The translations under genes and the position numbers were made by a program. Shown one piece after another: positions 46,254 through 56,910 of a stretch of DNA of 64,000 bases (within the stretch, counting starts at the first letter, position 1; each line of letters opens with the position of its first letter). The notes under the pieces were generated by a model. It was not told the DNA's origin. It searched no databases and saw nothing but the letters and a program-made list of their open reading frames with translations. The stretch covers positions 1 through 64,000 of the forward strand of contig NZ_FQVW01000001.1 in the NCBI RefSeq assembly GCF_900129485.1. Direction: 5' to 3'. The DNA is from Ornithinibacillus halophilus (GTDB lineage: Bacteria; Bacillota; Bacilli; Bacillales; Amphibacillaceae).

Positions 46254-47614
46254 TGTTATTTACAACAAATTGGTTGTCGTCTGTATTAAAAGACGTCAAA
46301 GGAAAAGTTAGTGAAGAAGCAGTAATAGAAAAAGTATTCACAGACAGTAGAGTAAAAAAAGAACAGTCCTTATTTATACCAATACAAGGTGAGAATTTTG
46401 ATGGACACCAGTTTGTAGATGAAGCAATTGCCAACGGGGCAATTGCTGTCATATGGGATAGGAAAATAAGTGTACCTGAATCTATACCACCTGAAATTCC
46501 AGTTTTCTTAGTAGATGATACATTACAAGCTCTACAAGAACTTGCTACACAATACCGTCAAAAAGTGAATCCTAAAGTTATTGGGATTACGGGATCGAAT
46601 GGGAAGACAACTACAAAGGATATGGTTGCTTCTGTTATGCAATCCACTTATCGAACTCACCATACTGTCGGAAACTATAATAATGAAATTGGTTTACCCT
46701 TAACCATTCTAGACATGCCTAGAGATACGGAAGTACTAGTATTGGAAATGGGGATGAGTGCGTTTGGTGAGATAGAGTTACTCTCTAAAATCGCAAAACC
46801 GGACCATGCAATAATTACGAATATTGGCGAATCTCATATTGAATTTTTAGGGTCGAGAGAAGGTATCGCCAAGGCTAAGTTAGAGATTATTAGTGGATTA
46901 TCAGATAAAGGTATTTTAATTGTTGATGGTGATGAACCTTTACTTCAGCAACTACATATACCTAATAAGGTTATATCATGTGGGTTTGATGAGAGTAATG
47001 ATTTATCAATAAGTAAAGTGGCCATTAATCATAACATAACTACATTTACGTTATCTGATTCTAATACTTATACCATCCCACTTCTAGGAAAACACCATGC
47101 AAAGAATGCTACCTATGCAGTAATGATAGGAAAGCTATTACAAGTTGATACCAAGAAAATATTCAATTCCTTAGAGAATCTCAAAATTACATCGATGAGG
47201 TTTGAATTACTAAAAGGGAAGAATGGTGTATCACTAATAAACGATGCTTATAATGCTTCTCCTACATCGATGAAGGCTGCAATTGAAGTGGTAAAAGAAA
47301 TACAGGGCTTTAAGCATAAAGTATTAGTACTTGGAGATGTATTTGAATTGGGAGGCCAATCGAAGGATTTTCATCGAACAGTTTCTGAAGTAATTAAACA
47401 ACCAATTACAGAGTTATTCACAATTGGAAATGATGCTGAAGTAATTTCGAATGCAATCAGACAAGAAGTGCCCACAATAACTAGTCAACATTTTCAGTCA
47501 CAAGAGGAATTAATACAAGAACTTCAAAGTTACTTAAATGAAGATACCCTTATTTTATTTAAGGCATCTAGGGGAATGAAATTAGAATTAATTATTGAAA
47601 AACTGTTAAAGTAA
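46250..47614 (+). CDS. murF: UDP-MurNAc-pentapeptide synthetase MurF
   Basis: A 454-residue Mur ligase that adds D-Ala-D-Ala to the UDP-MurNAc tripeptide. ATP site [16 protein letters not shown], then HHTVGNYNNEIGLPLTIL typical of MurF, and NDAYNASPTSMKAAIE in the central domain. AAGGAG lies in the end of murE, and the ATG overlaps the murE stop as ATGA, so translation is coupled. Confidence 0.96.
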   Translation: MMLFTTNWLSSVLKDVKGKVSEEAVIEKVFTDSRVKKEQSLFIPIQGENFDGHQFVDEAIANGAIAVIWDRKISVPESIPPEIPVFLVDDTLQALQELATQYRQKVNPKVIGITGSNGKTTTKDMVASVMQSTYRTHHTVGNYNNEIGLPLTILDMPRDTEVLVLEMGMSAFGEIELLSKIAKPDHAIITNIGESHIEFLGSREGIAKAKLEIISGLSDKGILIVDGDEPLLQQLHIPNKVISCGFDESNDLSISKVAINHNITTFTLSDSNTYTIPLLGKHHAKNATYAVMIGKLLQVDTKKIFNSLENLKITSMRFELLKGKNGVSLINDAYNASPTSMKAAIEVVKEIQGFKHKVLVLGDVFELGGQSKDFHRTVSEVIKQPITELFTIGNDAEVISNAIRQEVPTITSQHFQSQEELIQELQSYLNEDTLILFKASRGMKLELIIEKLLK

Positions 47615-47676
47615 TTTAGATAAAGATTTTGTACTATCTTATTTTAGGACGGTTTGTATCACTGGGAGGAATAACA

Positions 47677-48663
47677 ATGGATTTAAAAATTTTACTAATT
47701 ACAATGGCGATAGCATTTCTAATCACCGTCCTCTTATCTCCGATTTTAATTCCATTTTTACGACGATTAAAATTTGGACAAAGTATAAGAGAAGAAGGGC
47801 CTAAATCACACTTGAAGAAGAAAGGTACCCCTACAATGGGCGGCCTCATGATCATCCTAAGTGTCATTATTACATCACTTATTATGGCATATAAATATAA
47901 TGATGGGACTATTGGATACGAATTATGGTTATTATTATTTGTTTTAGCTGGGTATGGTTTATTAGGGTTTTTAGACGACTTTATTAAAGTAGTTTTAAAA
48001 CGAAATTTAGGCTTAACTTCAAAGCAAAAATTGGCAGGCCAATTGATTATAGCTATCGTATTTTATTATATTTTACAGAGTAAAGATTTTCCAACATATA
48101 TACAACTGCCAGGAACTAATATTCAATGGGAGCTAGGTTGGTTTTATGCAGTATTAGTAATCGTAATGTTAGTGGGAGCTTCTAATGCAGTCAATTTAAC
48201 TGATGGCTTAGATGGATTATTAGCCGGAACTGCATCCATTGCTTTTGGTGCTTTCGGAATTATAGCTTGGTATGGATTTCCACAAGCTGAAATCACAATC
48301 TTTTCACTAGCAGTAGTTGGTGCATTATTAGGATTTCTAGTGTTTAATGCACACCCTGCAAAAGTATTCATGGGAGATACCGGCTCATTAGGATTAGGTG
48401 GTGCGATTGGTGCTCTTGCAATCTTAATGAAATTAGAGATTTTGTTAGTGGTCATCGGTGGGGTTTTCGTGTTAGAGACTTTATCGGTTATCATTCAAGT
48501 AATCTCATTTAAAACTACTGGGAAACGAGTATTTAAGATGAGTCCATTGCATCATCATTATGAATTATTAGGTTGGTCTGAGTGGAGAGTAGTGACTACA
48601 TTCTGGGCTGTAGGTCTAATTTTTGCTGCTTTGGGTGTTTATATTGAGGTGTTGTTGAGTTGA
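47677..48663 (+). CDS. mraY: Phospho-MurNAc-pentapeptide transferase MraY
   Basis: A 328-residue membrane enzyme with ten helices. It transfers phospho-MurNAc-pentapeptide to undecaprenyl phosphate, giving lipid I. Motifs: [28 protein letters not shown] (the Asp pair), [27 protein letters not shown] and HHHYELLG near the end. The start at 47677 has GGGAGGA 5-6 bases upstream. An in-frame TTG 48 bases earlier is not supported. It overlaps murD by 4 bases. Confidence 0.97.
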   Translation: MDLKILLITMAIAFLITVLLSPILIPFLRRLKFGQSIREEGPKSHLKKKGTPTMGGLMIILSVIITSLIMAYKYNDGTIGYELWLLLFVLAGYGLLGFLDDFIKVVLKRNLGLTSKQKLAGQLIIAIVFYYILQSKDFPTYIQLPGTNIQWELGWFYAVLVIVMLVGASNAVNLTDGLDGLLAGTASIAFGAFGIIAWYGFPQAEITIFSLAVVGALLGFLVFNAHPAKVFMGDTGSLGLGGAIGALAILMKLEILLVVIGGVFVLETLSVIIQVISFKTTGKRVFKMSPLHHHYELLGWSEWRVVTTFWAVGLIFAALGVYIEVLLS

Positions 48664-50009
48664 CAAAAATATTAGATATCCCTTATATGAATATATTAGT
48701 TCTAGGCTTAGCGAAAAGTGGAACATCTGCAGCAAAATTACTTATTGAAAATGGCAAGAAGATCAGAATAAATGATTTTTCTTCCAATGAAGATGACCCA
48801 GTAATTAAAGAACTGCAGGATTTAGGTGCCGAAGTAATACTTGGAAGTCATCCGTTGTCAGTACTTGACAATATTGAATTAGTTGTAAAAAATCCTGGTA
48901 TACCTTATGATAACCCGATCGTTGACGAGGCAATAAACCAAAAAATACCTGTGATCACTGAGGTAGAATTGGCTGGTCGTATTAATGATGGTAAATTAAT
49001 AGGGATTACAGGTTCTAATGGAAAAACTACTACAACAACTTTAATAAGTGAGATGTTCGCTAAAAGTAATTTACCAGTACAAATGGCAGGTAATATAGGT
49101 ATTGTAGCTACAGAGGTTGCTAGAAAAGTAACGAAAGATGATATTTTAGTAATGGAGTTATCGTCTTTTCAGCTACAAGGTATTGATACATTTACACCGA
49201 ATATAGCTGTATTATTAAATATTGTAGAAGCGCATTTAGACTATCATAAGACATTACAAAATTACAAAGAGGCAAAGTTTAACATCTTTAAAAACCAAAC
49301 TGAAGCTGATTATGTTGTGTACAATGCTGATGACCAACATATTTCAGAGGCTATTCAAAAGGCACATTCTCAAAAAGTACCTTTTTCTACCAAGAAGAAA
49401 GTATCTGAGGGTGCATGGTTAGATGAGGATAGTATTTATTTCAGAAATGAAAAGGTTGTGTATCGAAAAGATATCGTATTAGTAGGTGACCATAACCTTG
49501 AAAATATTTTAGCTAGTGTCTGTGCAGCTAAGCTAGGCGGAGCGTCTAATCGTGGGATACAAAAAGTATTAAACACATTTTCAGGAGTTAAACATCGTCT
49601 ACAGTATGTTGAAACGATAAATGGACGCGTGTTTTATAATGATTCAAAAGCAACTAACGTCTTGGCTACTCAAAAGGCATTAGCAGCATTTAACCAACCG
49701 ACCATTCTTTTGGCGGGTGGTTTAGATCGTGGAAACAGTTATGATGAAATGATTCCATATTTATCTTCTGTTAAGGCAATTGTCGCATTTGGAGAGACAG
49801 CAGATAAGATTAAACAGACTGCTTTAAAAGCAGGTGTTTCTATTGTCGAACTCGCTGAAGATGTTGAACAGGCTACAAAAATAGCCTATTCACTTTCTGA
49901 AGTAGATGATGTTATTTTGCTTTCTCCAGCAAGTGCTAGCTGGGACCAATACCGTTCATTTGAAGAAAGAGGAGACATGTTTATACAAGCCGTGCATACA
50001 ATAAAGTAG
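48660..50009 (+). CDS. murD: UDP-MurNAc-L-alanine:D-glutamate ligase MurD
   Basis: A 449-residue Mur ligase that adds D-Glu. N-terminal Rossmann-type [21 protein letters not shown] site [15 protein letters not shown], and [26 protein letters not shown] and [18 protein letters not shown] in the later domains. The start is TTG within TTGA, overlapping the mraY stop, with GAGGTG before it. Confidence 0.96.
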   Translation: MTKILDIPYMNILVLGLAKSGTSAAKLLIENGKKIRINDFSSNEDDPVIKELQDLGAEVILGSHPLSVLDNIELVVKNPGIPYDNPIVDEAINQKIPVITEVELAGRINDGKLIGITGSNGKTTTTTLISEMFAKSNLPVQMAGNIGIVATEVARKVTKDDILVMELSSFQLQGIDTFTPNIAVLLNIVEAHLDYHKTLQNYKEAKFNIFKNQTEADYVVYNADDQHISEAIQKAHSQKVPFSTKKKVSEGAWLDEDSIYFRNEKVVYRKDIVLVGDHNLENILASVCAAKLGGASNRGIQKVLNTFSGVKHRLQYVETINGRVFYNDSKATNVLATQKALAAFNQPTILLAGGLDRGNSYDEMIPYLSSVKAIVAFGETADKIKQTALKAGVSIVELAEDVEQATKIAYSLSEVDDVILLSPASASWDQYRSFEERGDMFIQAVHTIK

Positions 50010-50062
50010 GGGCTTGTCTCATCAATTTTTAACATAATAATAGGAAATATTTTAAGCCCCTA
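50007..50062. repeat. Inverted repeat between murD and spoVE
   Basis: A perfect 9-base pair of arms, TAGGGGCTT and AAGCCCCTA, is separated by 38 AT-rich bases. The first arm starts at the murD stop. There is no T tract, so it is not a classical terminator. It may stabilise mRNA or modulate spoVE expression. Confidence 0.55.
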
Positions 50063-50087
50063 AACATTAGATTAAGGGGTGATTTTT

Positions 50088-51200
50088 TTGTTTCAAAAAC
50101 TAAAGCATGTAAAAGATAAACCGGATTATACGATGTTAGCAATTATCATTCTATTATTAATAATTGGGATTGTTATGGTCTATAGCTCATCTTTCGTATG
50201 GGCTGAATATAAGTATGCGGATTCATTCTATTTCTTAAAAAGGCAGCTATTGTTTGCTGGGGCTGGTGTAGTTGCCATGTTTTTTATTATGTTTATTCCT
50301 TATACGACATGGGCGAGATATGCTAAGGTAATTTTATTTAGCTGTTTCTTTTTATTAATTATTGTATTAATTCCTGGAATTGGGATGACTCGTGGAGGGG
50401 CTCAAAGTTGGATTGGTGTAGGTGCTTTTAGTATACAACCATCTGAGTTTATGAAGCTTGGTTTAATTATTTTCTTGTCACTTTATCTATCATCGAATCA
50501 AAAATATATCACATCGTTAAAGAAAGGCTTTTTTCCAACCTTGTTATTGGTATTTACTGCCTTTGGATTAATCATGCTCCAACCGGATTTAGGAACAGGA
50601 ATGGTATTAGTTCTCACTTGTATGATCATGATTTTTGTTGCCGGTGCTCGTATTAGCCATTTTGTTAGTTTAGGAGTTTTTGGACTTATTGGGTTTGCAT
50701 TATTAATTATTTCTGCACCTTATAGAATTAGCAGAATTACTGCCTTTCTAAATCCATGGGAAGATCCATTGGGAGATGGATTTCAAATTATTCAATCCTT
50801 ATATGCAATCGGTCCAGGCGGTTTACTCGGTGTTGGACTTGGTGAAAGTTTACAGAAATACTTCTATTTACCAGAACCTCAAACTGATTTTATTTTTGCT
50901 ATTTTAGGAGAGGAGCTCGGATTTCTAGGTGGCTCATTTTTAATTGTATTATTTGCATTGTTATTTTGGAGGGGAATAAGGGTTGCATTAGAAGCACCTG
51001 ACTTGTTCGGTCGTTTTCTTGCATTAGGTATTGTATCGATGTTAACCATTCAAGTAATGATTAATATTAGTGTAGTTATTGGTTTAATTCCTGTTACAGG
51101 AATTACTTTACCATTTTTAAGCTATGGTGGGTCATCTTTAACATTAACGTTGTGTTCGGTCGGGATATTGTTAAATATAAGTAGGTATACTAAGGTGTGA
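50088..51200 (+). CDS. spoVE: Stage V sporulation protein E (SEDS lipid II polymerase)
   Basis: A 370-residue SEDS membrane protein with ten helices, paralogous to FtsW elsewhere in this window. Signatures: FSIQPSEFMKLGLIIF, MLQPDLGTGMV, DFIFAILGEELGFLGG and GITLPFLSYGGSSLT. SpoVE makes cortex glycan during sporulation, with SpoVD as transpeptidase. The TTG at 50088 has AAGGGGTGAT before it. The position after murD supports SpoVE rather than a second FtsW. murG and murB, which follow in B. subtilis, are missing. Confidence 0.9.
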   Translation: MFQKLKHVKDKPDYTMLAIIILLLIIGIVMVYSSSFVWAEYKYADSFYFLKRQLLFAGAGVVAMFFIMFIPYTTWARYAKVILFSCFFLLIIVLIPGIGMTRGGAQSWIGVGAFSIQPSEFMKLGLIIFLSLYLSSNQKYITSLKKGFFPTLLLVFTAFGLIMLQPDLGTGMVLVLTCMIMIFVAGARISHFVSLGVFGLIGFALLIISAPYRISRITAFLNPWEDPLGDGFQIIQSLYAIGPGGLLGVGLGESLQKYFYLPEPQTDFIFAILGEELGFLGGSFLIVLFALLFWRGIRVALEAPDLFGRFLALGIVSMLTIQVMINISVVIGLIPVTGITLPFLSYGGSSLTLTLCSVGILLNISRYTKV

Positions 51201-51356
51201 CAAAAAATTTGAAGGAGAGTGCAAGATTACTATAGTATTGTTGGGTGTTTATGTTATAATTTAATAGACTAACAAAATTGGCGATTTTTATACTATTTGT
51301 TAGTAAATGATAGGATTCTAAAGTGTGCCAAATTTAAATTAAAGGAAGAACAACCA

Positions 51357-52151
51357 ATGGGTAAAGAGAAGATTGTTTCTATTGAGGATCGAATTCCGAA
51401 GTTGAAACAAGCACGGAAAAAGAAGGCTAATAGACGATTAATTTTCTATCTTTCTATCTTCTTCTTCTTAGTATCAATCATTGTGTATCTTCAAACACCA
51501 CTTAGCCATATAAAAACGATAACTGTAAATGGCAATTCCTTTATGTCAGAAGAACAAGTCCTTACACAAAGTGAAATAAGTATTGGTAAAAATATATGGA
51601 TGGTCGATTTAGAAGCATCTTCCAATAAATTGACTGAGAATCCAATTATTAAAAAGGTAGAGGTTTCACGGAACTTGCCATGGGGTATTACTATTGAAGT
51701 CTTAGAGCATGAACATGTTGCTTATTTTGAAAGAGACAACCAATATTACCCTTTATTAAGTAATGGAACTATTATTTCTACCAATGAAATTAGCACTCCA
51801 GATGGATATGCACCAATTATGATTAATTTTACTGAGGATGAATACTTGTATCGTATGACAGAGGAGTTAAATTTATTGTCTACTAGTATTCTAGATTTAA
51901 TATCTGAAATACATTGGAATCCATCTGAAGGAATGAAAAATAAAATTCTGTTATATATGAATGATGGGTTTATGGTAGAGGGTACTATAAGAGGGTTTTC
52001 TGATAAAATGAATGTATATCCTTCTATAGTTTCACAGTTAGAACCAGACAGTAAGGGAATCATACATATTGGTGTAGGTGCATATTTTGAATCTTTTGAT
52101 GAAAATGATATGGATGAAGAAGCAGAATTAGACGTAGAAGCCGAGGAGTAG
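51357..52151 (+). CDS. divIB: Cell division protein DivIB (FtsQ family)
   Basis: A 264-residue bitopic protein with a basic cytoplasmic N-terminus, one transmembrane helix (about residues 28-48) and a POTRA domain (HIKTITVNGNSFMSEEQVL, then GKNIWMVDLEA and PIIKKVEVSRNLPWGITIEVLEHE). The C-terminus is acidic. It stabilises the FtsL-DivIC divisome subcomplex. The ATG at 51357 has AAAGGAAG upstream. The frame remains open 60 bases further without a site. Confidence 0.93.
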   Translation: MGKEKIVSIEDRIPKLKQARKKKANRRLIFYLSIFFFLVSIIVYLQTPLSHIKTITVNGNSFMSEEQVLTQSEISIGKNIWMVDLEASSNKLTENPIIKKVEVSRNLPWGITIEVLEHEHVAYFERDNQYYPLLSNGTIISTNEISTPDGYAPIMINFTEDEYLYRMTEELNLLSTSILDLISEIHWNPSEGMKNKILLYMNDGFMVEGTIRGFSDKMNVYPSIVSQLEPDSKGIIHIGVGAYFESFDENDMDEEAELDVEAEE

Positions 52152-52362
52152 TTGTATTGATCTTCTATTACGGTAAAATTAAGGTGAAAGTTAAAAAAAT
52201 ACCAATAAAAAAAAGGATTATACAGTTTTTTATTGAATTTATCTATTATATATTTCATTTTTTACTTAAATCCTTTAAAATAATAGATTATAGTTAATAA
52301 TTTTAATGAATAGTTACATACATCGTTAAGCTTTTAAAGTTTCAATTAGGAGGTGCCTTTCG

Positions 52363-53646
52363 TTGAACAACAGTGATATACTAGTAAGTCTTGATATAGG
52401 TACAGCAAATATTAAAGTAATCATTGGCGAAGTAATGAATGACTCACTAAATATAATTGGTGTTGGTACTGCAAAATCCAATGGAATGAAAAAAGGTGCC
52501 ATTGTTGACATTGATCAAACTGTCCATTCAATAAGAAATGCTGTAGAACAAGCAGAACGAATGGTTGGTATGCAAATTGATAGTGTTGTAGTAGGTATAA
52601 GTGGAAATCATATTCAATTACAACCGTGCCATGGAGTAGTAGCAGTTCAGAGTGATAACAGAGAAATTACAGATGATGATGTAAAACGTGTAATCGACGG
52701 AGCACAAGTGGTGTCGATTCCACCAGAAAGAGAGATTATTGATGTTATTCCTAAACAATTTATTGTGGATGGGTTAGATGAAATTACTGATCCAAGAGGG
52801 ATGATTGGTGTTCGTTTAGAAATGGAAGGTACAATTATTACATGTTCAAAAACGGTATTACATAATACGTTGAAATGTGTAGAACGAGCAAACCTACAAG
52901 TCTCTGATATTTGTTTACAACCACTTGCTGCAGGTACTGTAGCTCTATCTAAGGATGAAAAGAACTTAGGTGTGGCATTAATTGATATTGGTGGAGGTTG
53001 TTCAACGGTATCCATTTTCGAAAATGACCATCTAGTATCTACAAGTGTAGTTCCACTTGGTGGAGACAATATTACAAAAGATTTATCGATTGGATTAAGA
53101 ACTACAACAGAGGAAGCAGAAGAAATTAAAATTAATCATGGACATGCTTTTTACGATCTAGCTCAAGAAGATGAAGTATTTGATGCTACGATAATTGGTA
53201 GTAATGCAAAACAAACTTACACTCAATTAGAAATAGCTGACATGATTGAAGCAAGGTTAGAGGAAATCTATGCTTTCGCTGAAAGAGAAATAAGAAAAAT
53301 GGGATACCAGCAATTACCAGGTGGATATGTTTTAACTGGTGGTACAATGAAGATGCCTGGAGTTTTAGAATTAGCCCAAGACCTATTTCAATCCAATATT
53401 CGAATTGCCATTCCTGATTACATAGGTGTTCGTGAAGCACAATTTACAGCAGGAGTTGGAATTCTACAATTCGCTTATCATAATGCTAAAATTCAAGGAA
53501 AAGATCTATTTCCTGCTGTTATTGAAAATACAGCAGAGCCAAAACCAAAACGTGTAAAGAAACAACAGACAAAAACAAAAGAAACACAAGATGGGAATAA
53601 AAAAGAATCTGGAATCGCTAATTTCTTTAAATATTTCTTTGATTAA
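52363..53646 (+). CDS. ftsA: Cell division protein FtsA
   Basis: A 427-residue actin-like ATPase that anchors FtsZ to the membrane. LVSLDIGTANIKVIIGE (phosphate 1), LGVALIDIGGGCSTVSIFE (phosphate 2) and GGYVLTGGTMKMPGV (adenosine) are clear. The C-terminus ends in an amphipathic membrane-targeting helix (GIANFFKYFFD) after a Lys/Gln-rich linker. It starts at TTG with AGGAGGTG upstream and is followed by ftsZ. Confidence 0.97.
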   Translation: MNNSDILVSLDIGTANIKVIIGEVMNDSLNIIGVGTAKSNGMKKGAIVDIDQTVHSIRNAVEQAERMVGMQIDSVVVGISGNHIQLQPCHGVVAVQSDNREITDDDVKRVIDGAQVVSIPPEREIIDVIPKQFIVDGLDEITDPRGMIGVRLEMEGTIITCSKTVLHNTLKCVERANLQVSDICLQPLAAGTVALSKDEKNLGVALIDIGGGCSTVSIFENDHLVSTSVVPLGGDNITKDLSIGLRTTTEEAEEIKINHGHAFYDLAQEDEVFDATIIGSNAKQTYTQLEIADMIEARLEEIYAFAEREIRKMGYQQLPGGYVLTGGTMKMPGVLELAQDLFQSNIRIAIPDYIGVREAQFTAGVGILQFAYHNAKIQGKDLFPAVIENTAEPKPKRVKKQQTKTKETQDGNKKESGIANFFKYFFD

Positions 53647-53714
53647 ATGAGCGTTCCCACATGAATATTTAGCTTCTAGAAATCTTGTAATTTGCATATT
53701 AGGAGGAACGAAGT

Positions 53715-54845
53715 ATGTTAGAGTTTGATACAAATATGGACCAACTAGCCACAATAAAAGTTATTGGTGTTGGTGGCGGAGGTAATAACGCTGTAAACCG
53801 AATGATTGAACATGGGGTTGAAGGTGTTGAATTTATTGCTGTTAATACAGATGCACAGGCCTTAAATCTATCAAAAGCTGAAATCAAATTACAAATTGGT
53901 AATAAGCTGACTCGTGGATTGGGTGCTGGTGCTAATCCAGAAGTGGGTAAAAAAGCAGCTGAAGAAAGTAAAGAACAGTTAGAAGAAGTACTACAAGGTG
54001 CTGACATGATCTTTGTTACTGCTGGTATGGGTGGTGGAACTGGTACAGGTGCTGCTCCTGTTATTGCACAAATTGCTAAAGATCTTGGGGCTTTAACGGT
54101 AGGTGTAGTTACACGACCATTCTCTTTTGAGGGAAGAAGACGTTCTACACAAGCGGTATCTGGAATCGATTCACTTAAAAATAATGTGGATACATTGATT
54201 GTAATTCCGAATGATAGATTGTTAGAAATTGTTGACAAAAATACACCTATGCTTGAAGCATTCCGTGAAGCAGATAACGTTTTACGTCAAGGTGTTCAAG
54301 GTATTTCTGATTTAATTGCTAAACCAGGATTAATTAACGTTGACTTTGCAGATGTTAAAACGATCATGTTTGATAAAGGGTCAGCATTAATGGGAATTGG
54401 TGTTGCAACTGGTGAAAGTCGTGCAACGGAAGCTGCTAAAAAGGCTATCTCATCTCCACTATTGGAAACTTCCATTGATGGTGCACATGGCATCCTAATG
54501 AACATTACTGGTGGCATGAATTTAAGTCTTTACGAGGTACAAGAAGCTGCTGATTTAGTAACTAATGCTGCTGATGAAGAAGTTAACGTTATCTTTGGTT
54601 CTGTCATTAATGAAGACTTAAAAGACGAAATCGTCGTTACTGTTATAGCTACAGGTTTTGATGAAGTTAAACAGGCACAACAAGCACCAAGACAACGTCC
54701 GGTCATTAATAACAATCAACATGCTGCTACAAAAGAACCAGAAGTGAGGGAAAGAGAAAATAGCCAACAACAACGCCCTAAACAAGAAGAGGATACGTTG
54801 GACATCCCTACTTTTTTAAGAAATAGAAATAGAAATCGTCGATAG
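53715..54845 (+). CDS. ftsZ: Cell division protein FtsZ
   Basis: A 376-residue tubulin-like GTPase that forms the Z ring. [15 protein letters not shown], the tubulin signature [13 protein letters not shown], and [11 protein letters not shown] for the T7 loop are all present. A variable Gln-rich linker leads to the conserved C-terminal peptide [12 protein letters not shown], which binds FtsA and SepF. AGGAGGAA lies before the ATG. A terminator follows. Confidence 0.98.
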   Translation: MLEFDTNMDQLATIKVIGVGGGGNNAVNRMIEHGVEGVEFIAVNTDAQALNLSKAEIKLQIGNKLTRGLGAGANPEVGKKAAEESKEQLEEVLQGADMIFVTAGMGGGTGTGAAPVIAQIAKDLGALTVGVVTRPFSFEGRRRSTQAVSGIDSLKNNVDTLIVIPNDRLLEIVDKNTPMLEAFREADNVLRQGVQGISDLIAKPGLINVDFADVKTIMFDKGSALMGIGVATGESRATEAAKKAISSPLLETSIDGAHGILMNITGGMNLSLYEVQEAADLVTNAADEEVNVIFGSVINEDLKDEIVVTVIATGFDEVKQAQQAPRQRPVINNNQHAATKEPEVRERENSQQQRPKQEEDTLDIPTFLRNRNRNRR

Positions 54846-54870
54846 ATCAATCAAGAAAAAAACAATGAAG

Positions 54871-54928
54871 AATCCGAGCTTTGATTCAGAATTCTATTAT
54901 TAGAATTTGAATCAGTTCGGATTTTTTG
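54871..54928 (+). terminator. Terminator of ftsAZ
   Basis: The nested stem AATCCGA/TCGGATT, TGATTCA/TGAATCA-like and ATTCT/AGAAT is followed by T6. Confidence 0.85.
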
Positions 54929-54971
54929 TCGTTTATAATGATTTTTCTTCTCAATAACTGTAAATTTTTCG

Positions 54972-55058
54972 TACGACAAACAATTCAATAACTAGTTGAA
55001 ATTAGCACTTTTATGCATACAAGAAGTGACAGACTTCGCTCATTAGTTAGGATATACT
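54972..55058 (+). promoter_or_regulatory. Candidate spoIIG control region (Spo0A-like box and -10)
   Basis: TACGACAAA at 54972-54980 is the complement of TTTGTCGTA, one base off the 0A-box consensus TTTGTCRAA. TATACT at 55053-55058 is a good -10, 72 bases before spoIIGA. A -35 is weak. In B. subtilis spoIIG is activated by Spo0A at a promoter with unusual spacing. Spacing here was not matched in detail. Confidence 0.35.
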
Positions 55059-55129
55059 TTGTCTACAGTTAAATATTTCCCTATTAATTCTCGATTTTCT
55101 TTGAATTTGTTCTAGGAAGGTAGAGTGAT

Positions 55130-56050
55130 TTGAGTATTTATCTCGATTTAATTTGGTTGTTAAACTTTTTACTCGATATGATGTTGCTCATGCTCACGCA
55201 AGTACTGGCACGAGAAATCACGAGTAAAAAAAGAATTGCATTTGGTGCTTTGATAGCTTCTCTTATTGTTCCAATTACACTATATTTTCCAGACTCATTT
55301 ATTAATACCTTCGTGGGAAAATTGCTTTATTCAGTAGTCATTATATTATCTACTTTTGGCTTTCATTCACTAAATCGGATTATTAAGCAATTGTTTTTAT
55401 TTTACTTCACTTCGTTTTCAGTCGGAGGTGGTTTGCTAGCTGTACATTTTTTATTGCAAAATCCGATTGCCATATCGTCTAATAGTTTTCTTACCTTTAG
55501 TAGTGGTTATGGTGACCCAGTAAGTTGGTTATTTGTTGCAATAGGGTTTCCTTGTGCTTGGATATTTACAAAGAGTCGTATGGACAAGCACGCTGAAGGA
55601 AAGATTCGTTATGATCAATTTTATCCAGTTTCTGTTTCCATTAAAGGCGAAACGTTTGAAACAACCGGTTATATTGATAGCGGCAATCATTTAGTTGATC
55701 CACTTACAAAAAAACCGGTTATTATCTGTGATGAATCTTTTCTTAAAAAATGGTTTACAGAAGAAGATTGGAAAATATTCAAGACAGCAACTGAGACATT
55801 AGATATGGAAGGTTTACCAGAAAAATGGAAGAATGACTTGCAACTAATCCCTTATCAAGGAGTAGGGGGAGCTAGTGACTTTTTATTTGCAATAAAACCA
55901 GATCAGATATTGGTACAGTATGAAGGAGAAAGAATTATTACTTCCAAAGTATTAATTGGAGTCCAATTTTCGGTACTCACCAAAGACCAAAGCTATCATT
56001 GCTTACTTCAACCACAGATTATAAAATTAGCTGCTGTCCAATCAGCATGA
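55130..56050 (+). CDS. spoIIGA: Sporulation sigma-E processing protease SpoIIGA
   Basis: A 306-residue membrane protease with five N-terminal transmembrane helices and a cytoplasmic aspartic-protease-like domain. The catalytic Asp lies in [16 protein letters not shown]. It cleaves pro-sigma-E after engulfment signalling through SpoIIR. The start is TTG with AGGTAGAG upstream. It is 19 bases from sigE, its substrate gene. Confidence 0.94.
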   Translation: MSIYLDLIWLLNFLLDMMLLMLTQVLAREITSKKRIAFGALIASLIVPITLYFPDSFINTFVGKLLYSVVIILSTFGFHSLNRIIKQLFLFYFTSFSVGGGLLAVHFLLQNPIAISSNSFLTFSSGYGDPVSWLFVAIGFPCAWIFTKSRMDKHAEGKIRYDQFYPVSVSIKGETFETTGYIDSGNHLVDPLTKKPVIICDESFLKKWFTEEDWKIFKTATETLDMEGLPEKWKNDLQLIPYQGVGGASDFLFAIKPDQILVQYEGERIITSKVLIGVQFSVLTKDQSYHCLLQPQIIKLAAVQSA

Positions 56051-56069
56051 ATTAAAGGAGCGATATATC

Positions 56070-56789
56070 TTGAAATTAGTTCGATTAAAGTTTCGTTTAT
56101 GGTGGTATAGACTATTAATAAAACTCGGAATCAAATCTGAAGAGATTTATTATATAGGAGGTAGTGAAGCTTTACCACCTCCGCTTTCAAAAGAGGAAGA
56201 AAAAGAATTATTAGAGTTATTACCAAAAGGAGATCGTTCTGCAAGGGCAGTTCTAATTGAACGAAACTTACGTCTTGTCGTTTACATAGCTCGTAAGTTT
56301 GAAAATACTGGGATCAATATAGAGGATTTAATAAGTATAGGTACAATTGGACTTATTAAAGCCGTTAATACGTTTAATCCTGAAAAGAAGATTAAATTAG
56401 CGACTTATGCCTCAAGATGTATAGAAAATGAAATTTTAATGTATTTACGACGCAATAATAAAATAAAATCCGAAATTTCTTTTGATGAACCGTTAAATAT
56501 TGATTGGGATGGAAACGAATTATTATTATCAGATGTACTGGGGACCGAAGAAGATATTATTACTAAAAATCTTGAAACAAAGGTAGATAAACATTTGCTT
56601 CAAAATGCATTGTCTCAACTAAATGATCGAGAGAAACAAATTATGGAATTGCGTTTTGGATTGGTAGGGGAAGAAGAAAAAACACAAAAAGATGTAGCAG
56701 ATATGTTAGGCATATCACAATCCTACATTTCTCGTTTAGAAAAGAAGATTATTCGTCGATTAAAAAAAGAATTTAATAAAATGGTTTAG
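56070..56789 (+). CDS. sigE: RNA polymerase sigma-E factor (pro-form)
   Basis: A 239-residue sigma-70 family factor for early mother-cell transcription. The N-terminal pro-sequence ([20 protein letters not shown]) is amphipathic and basic, and removal by SpoIIGA is expected near [17 protein letters not shown]. Region 2 has [26 protein letters not shown] and [20 protein letters not shown]. Region 4 has [21 protein letters not shown]. It starts at TTG with AAAGGAG upstream. Confidence 0.97.
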   Translation: MKLVRLKFRLWWYRLLIKLGIKSEEIYYIGGSEALPPPLSKEEEKELLELLPKGDRSARAVLIERNLRLVVYIARKFENTGINIEDLISIGTIGLIKAVNTFNPEKKIKLATYASRCIENEILMYLRRNNKIKSEISFDEPLNIDWDGNELLLSDVLGTEEDIITKNLETKVDKHLLQNALSQLNDREKQIMELRFGLVGEEEKTQKDVADMLGISQSYISRLEKKIIRRLKKEFNKMV

Positions 56790-56854
56790 TCCTTATCTCA
56801 TGGGAATTAACGGATGATTTTGGTACTTTATCCATAAATCACATTGCATAAAAT

Positions 56855-56910
56855 CCCTCTCAAGAGGAGATACTGTCCATGAACAGCATCTCCAACGGGA
56901 GGGTAGAGAA
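56855..56910 (+). promoter_or_regulatory. Nested hairpin in the sigG leader covering the ribosome binding site
   Basis: An inner stem GGAGAT-CTGT (56866-56876) pairs with ACAG-ATCTCC (56883-56893) around loop CCATGA. Outside it, CCCTCT (56855-56860) pairs with GGAGGG (56898-56903, last pair G-T), which is the ribosome binding site of sigG (start at 56910). The structure would lower translation initiation. A conserved hairpin that damps sigG translation has been reported in B. subtilis, as I recall. Confidence 0.65.

Noticed and set aside
53699-54238. Long antisense frame over ftsZ (179 codons).
   Set aside because: It mirrors the codon pattern of ftsZ and has no ribosome binding site or conserved motif.
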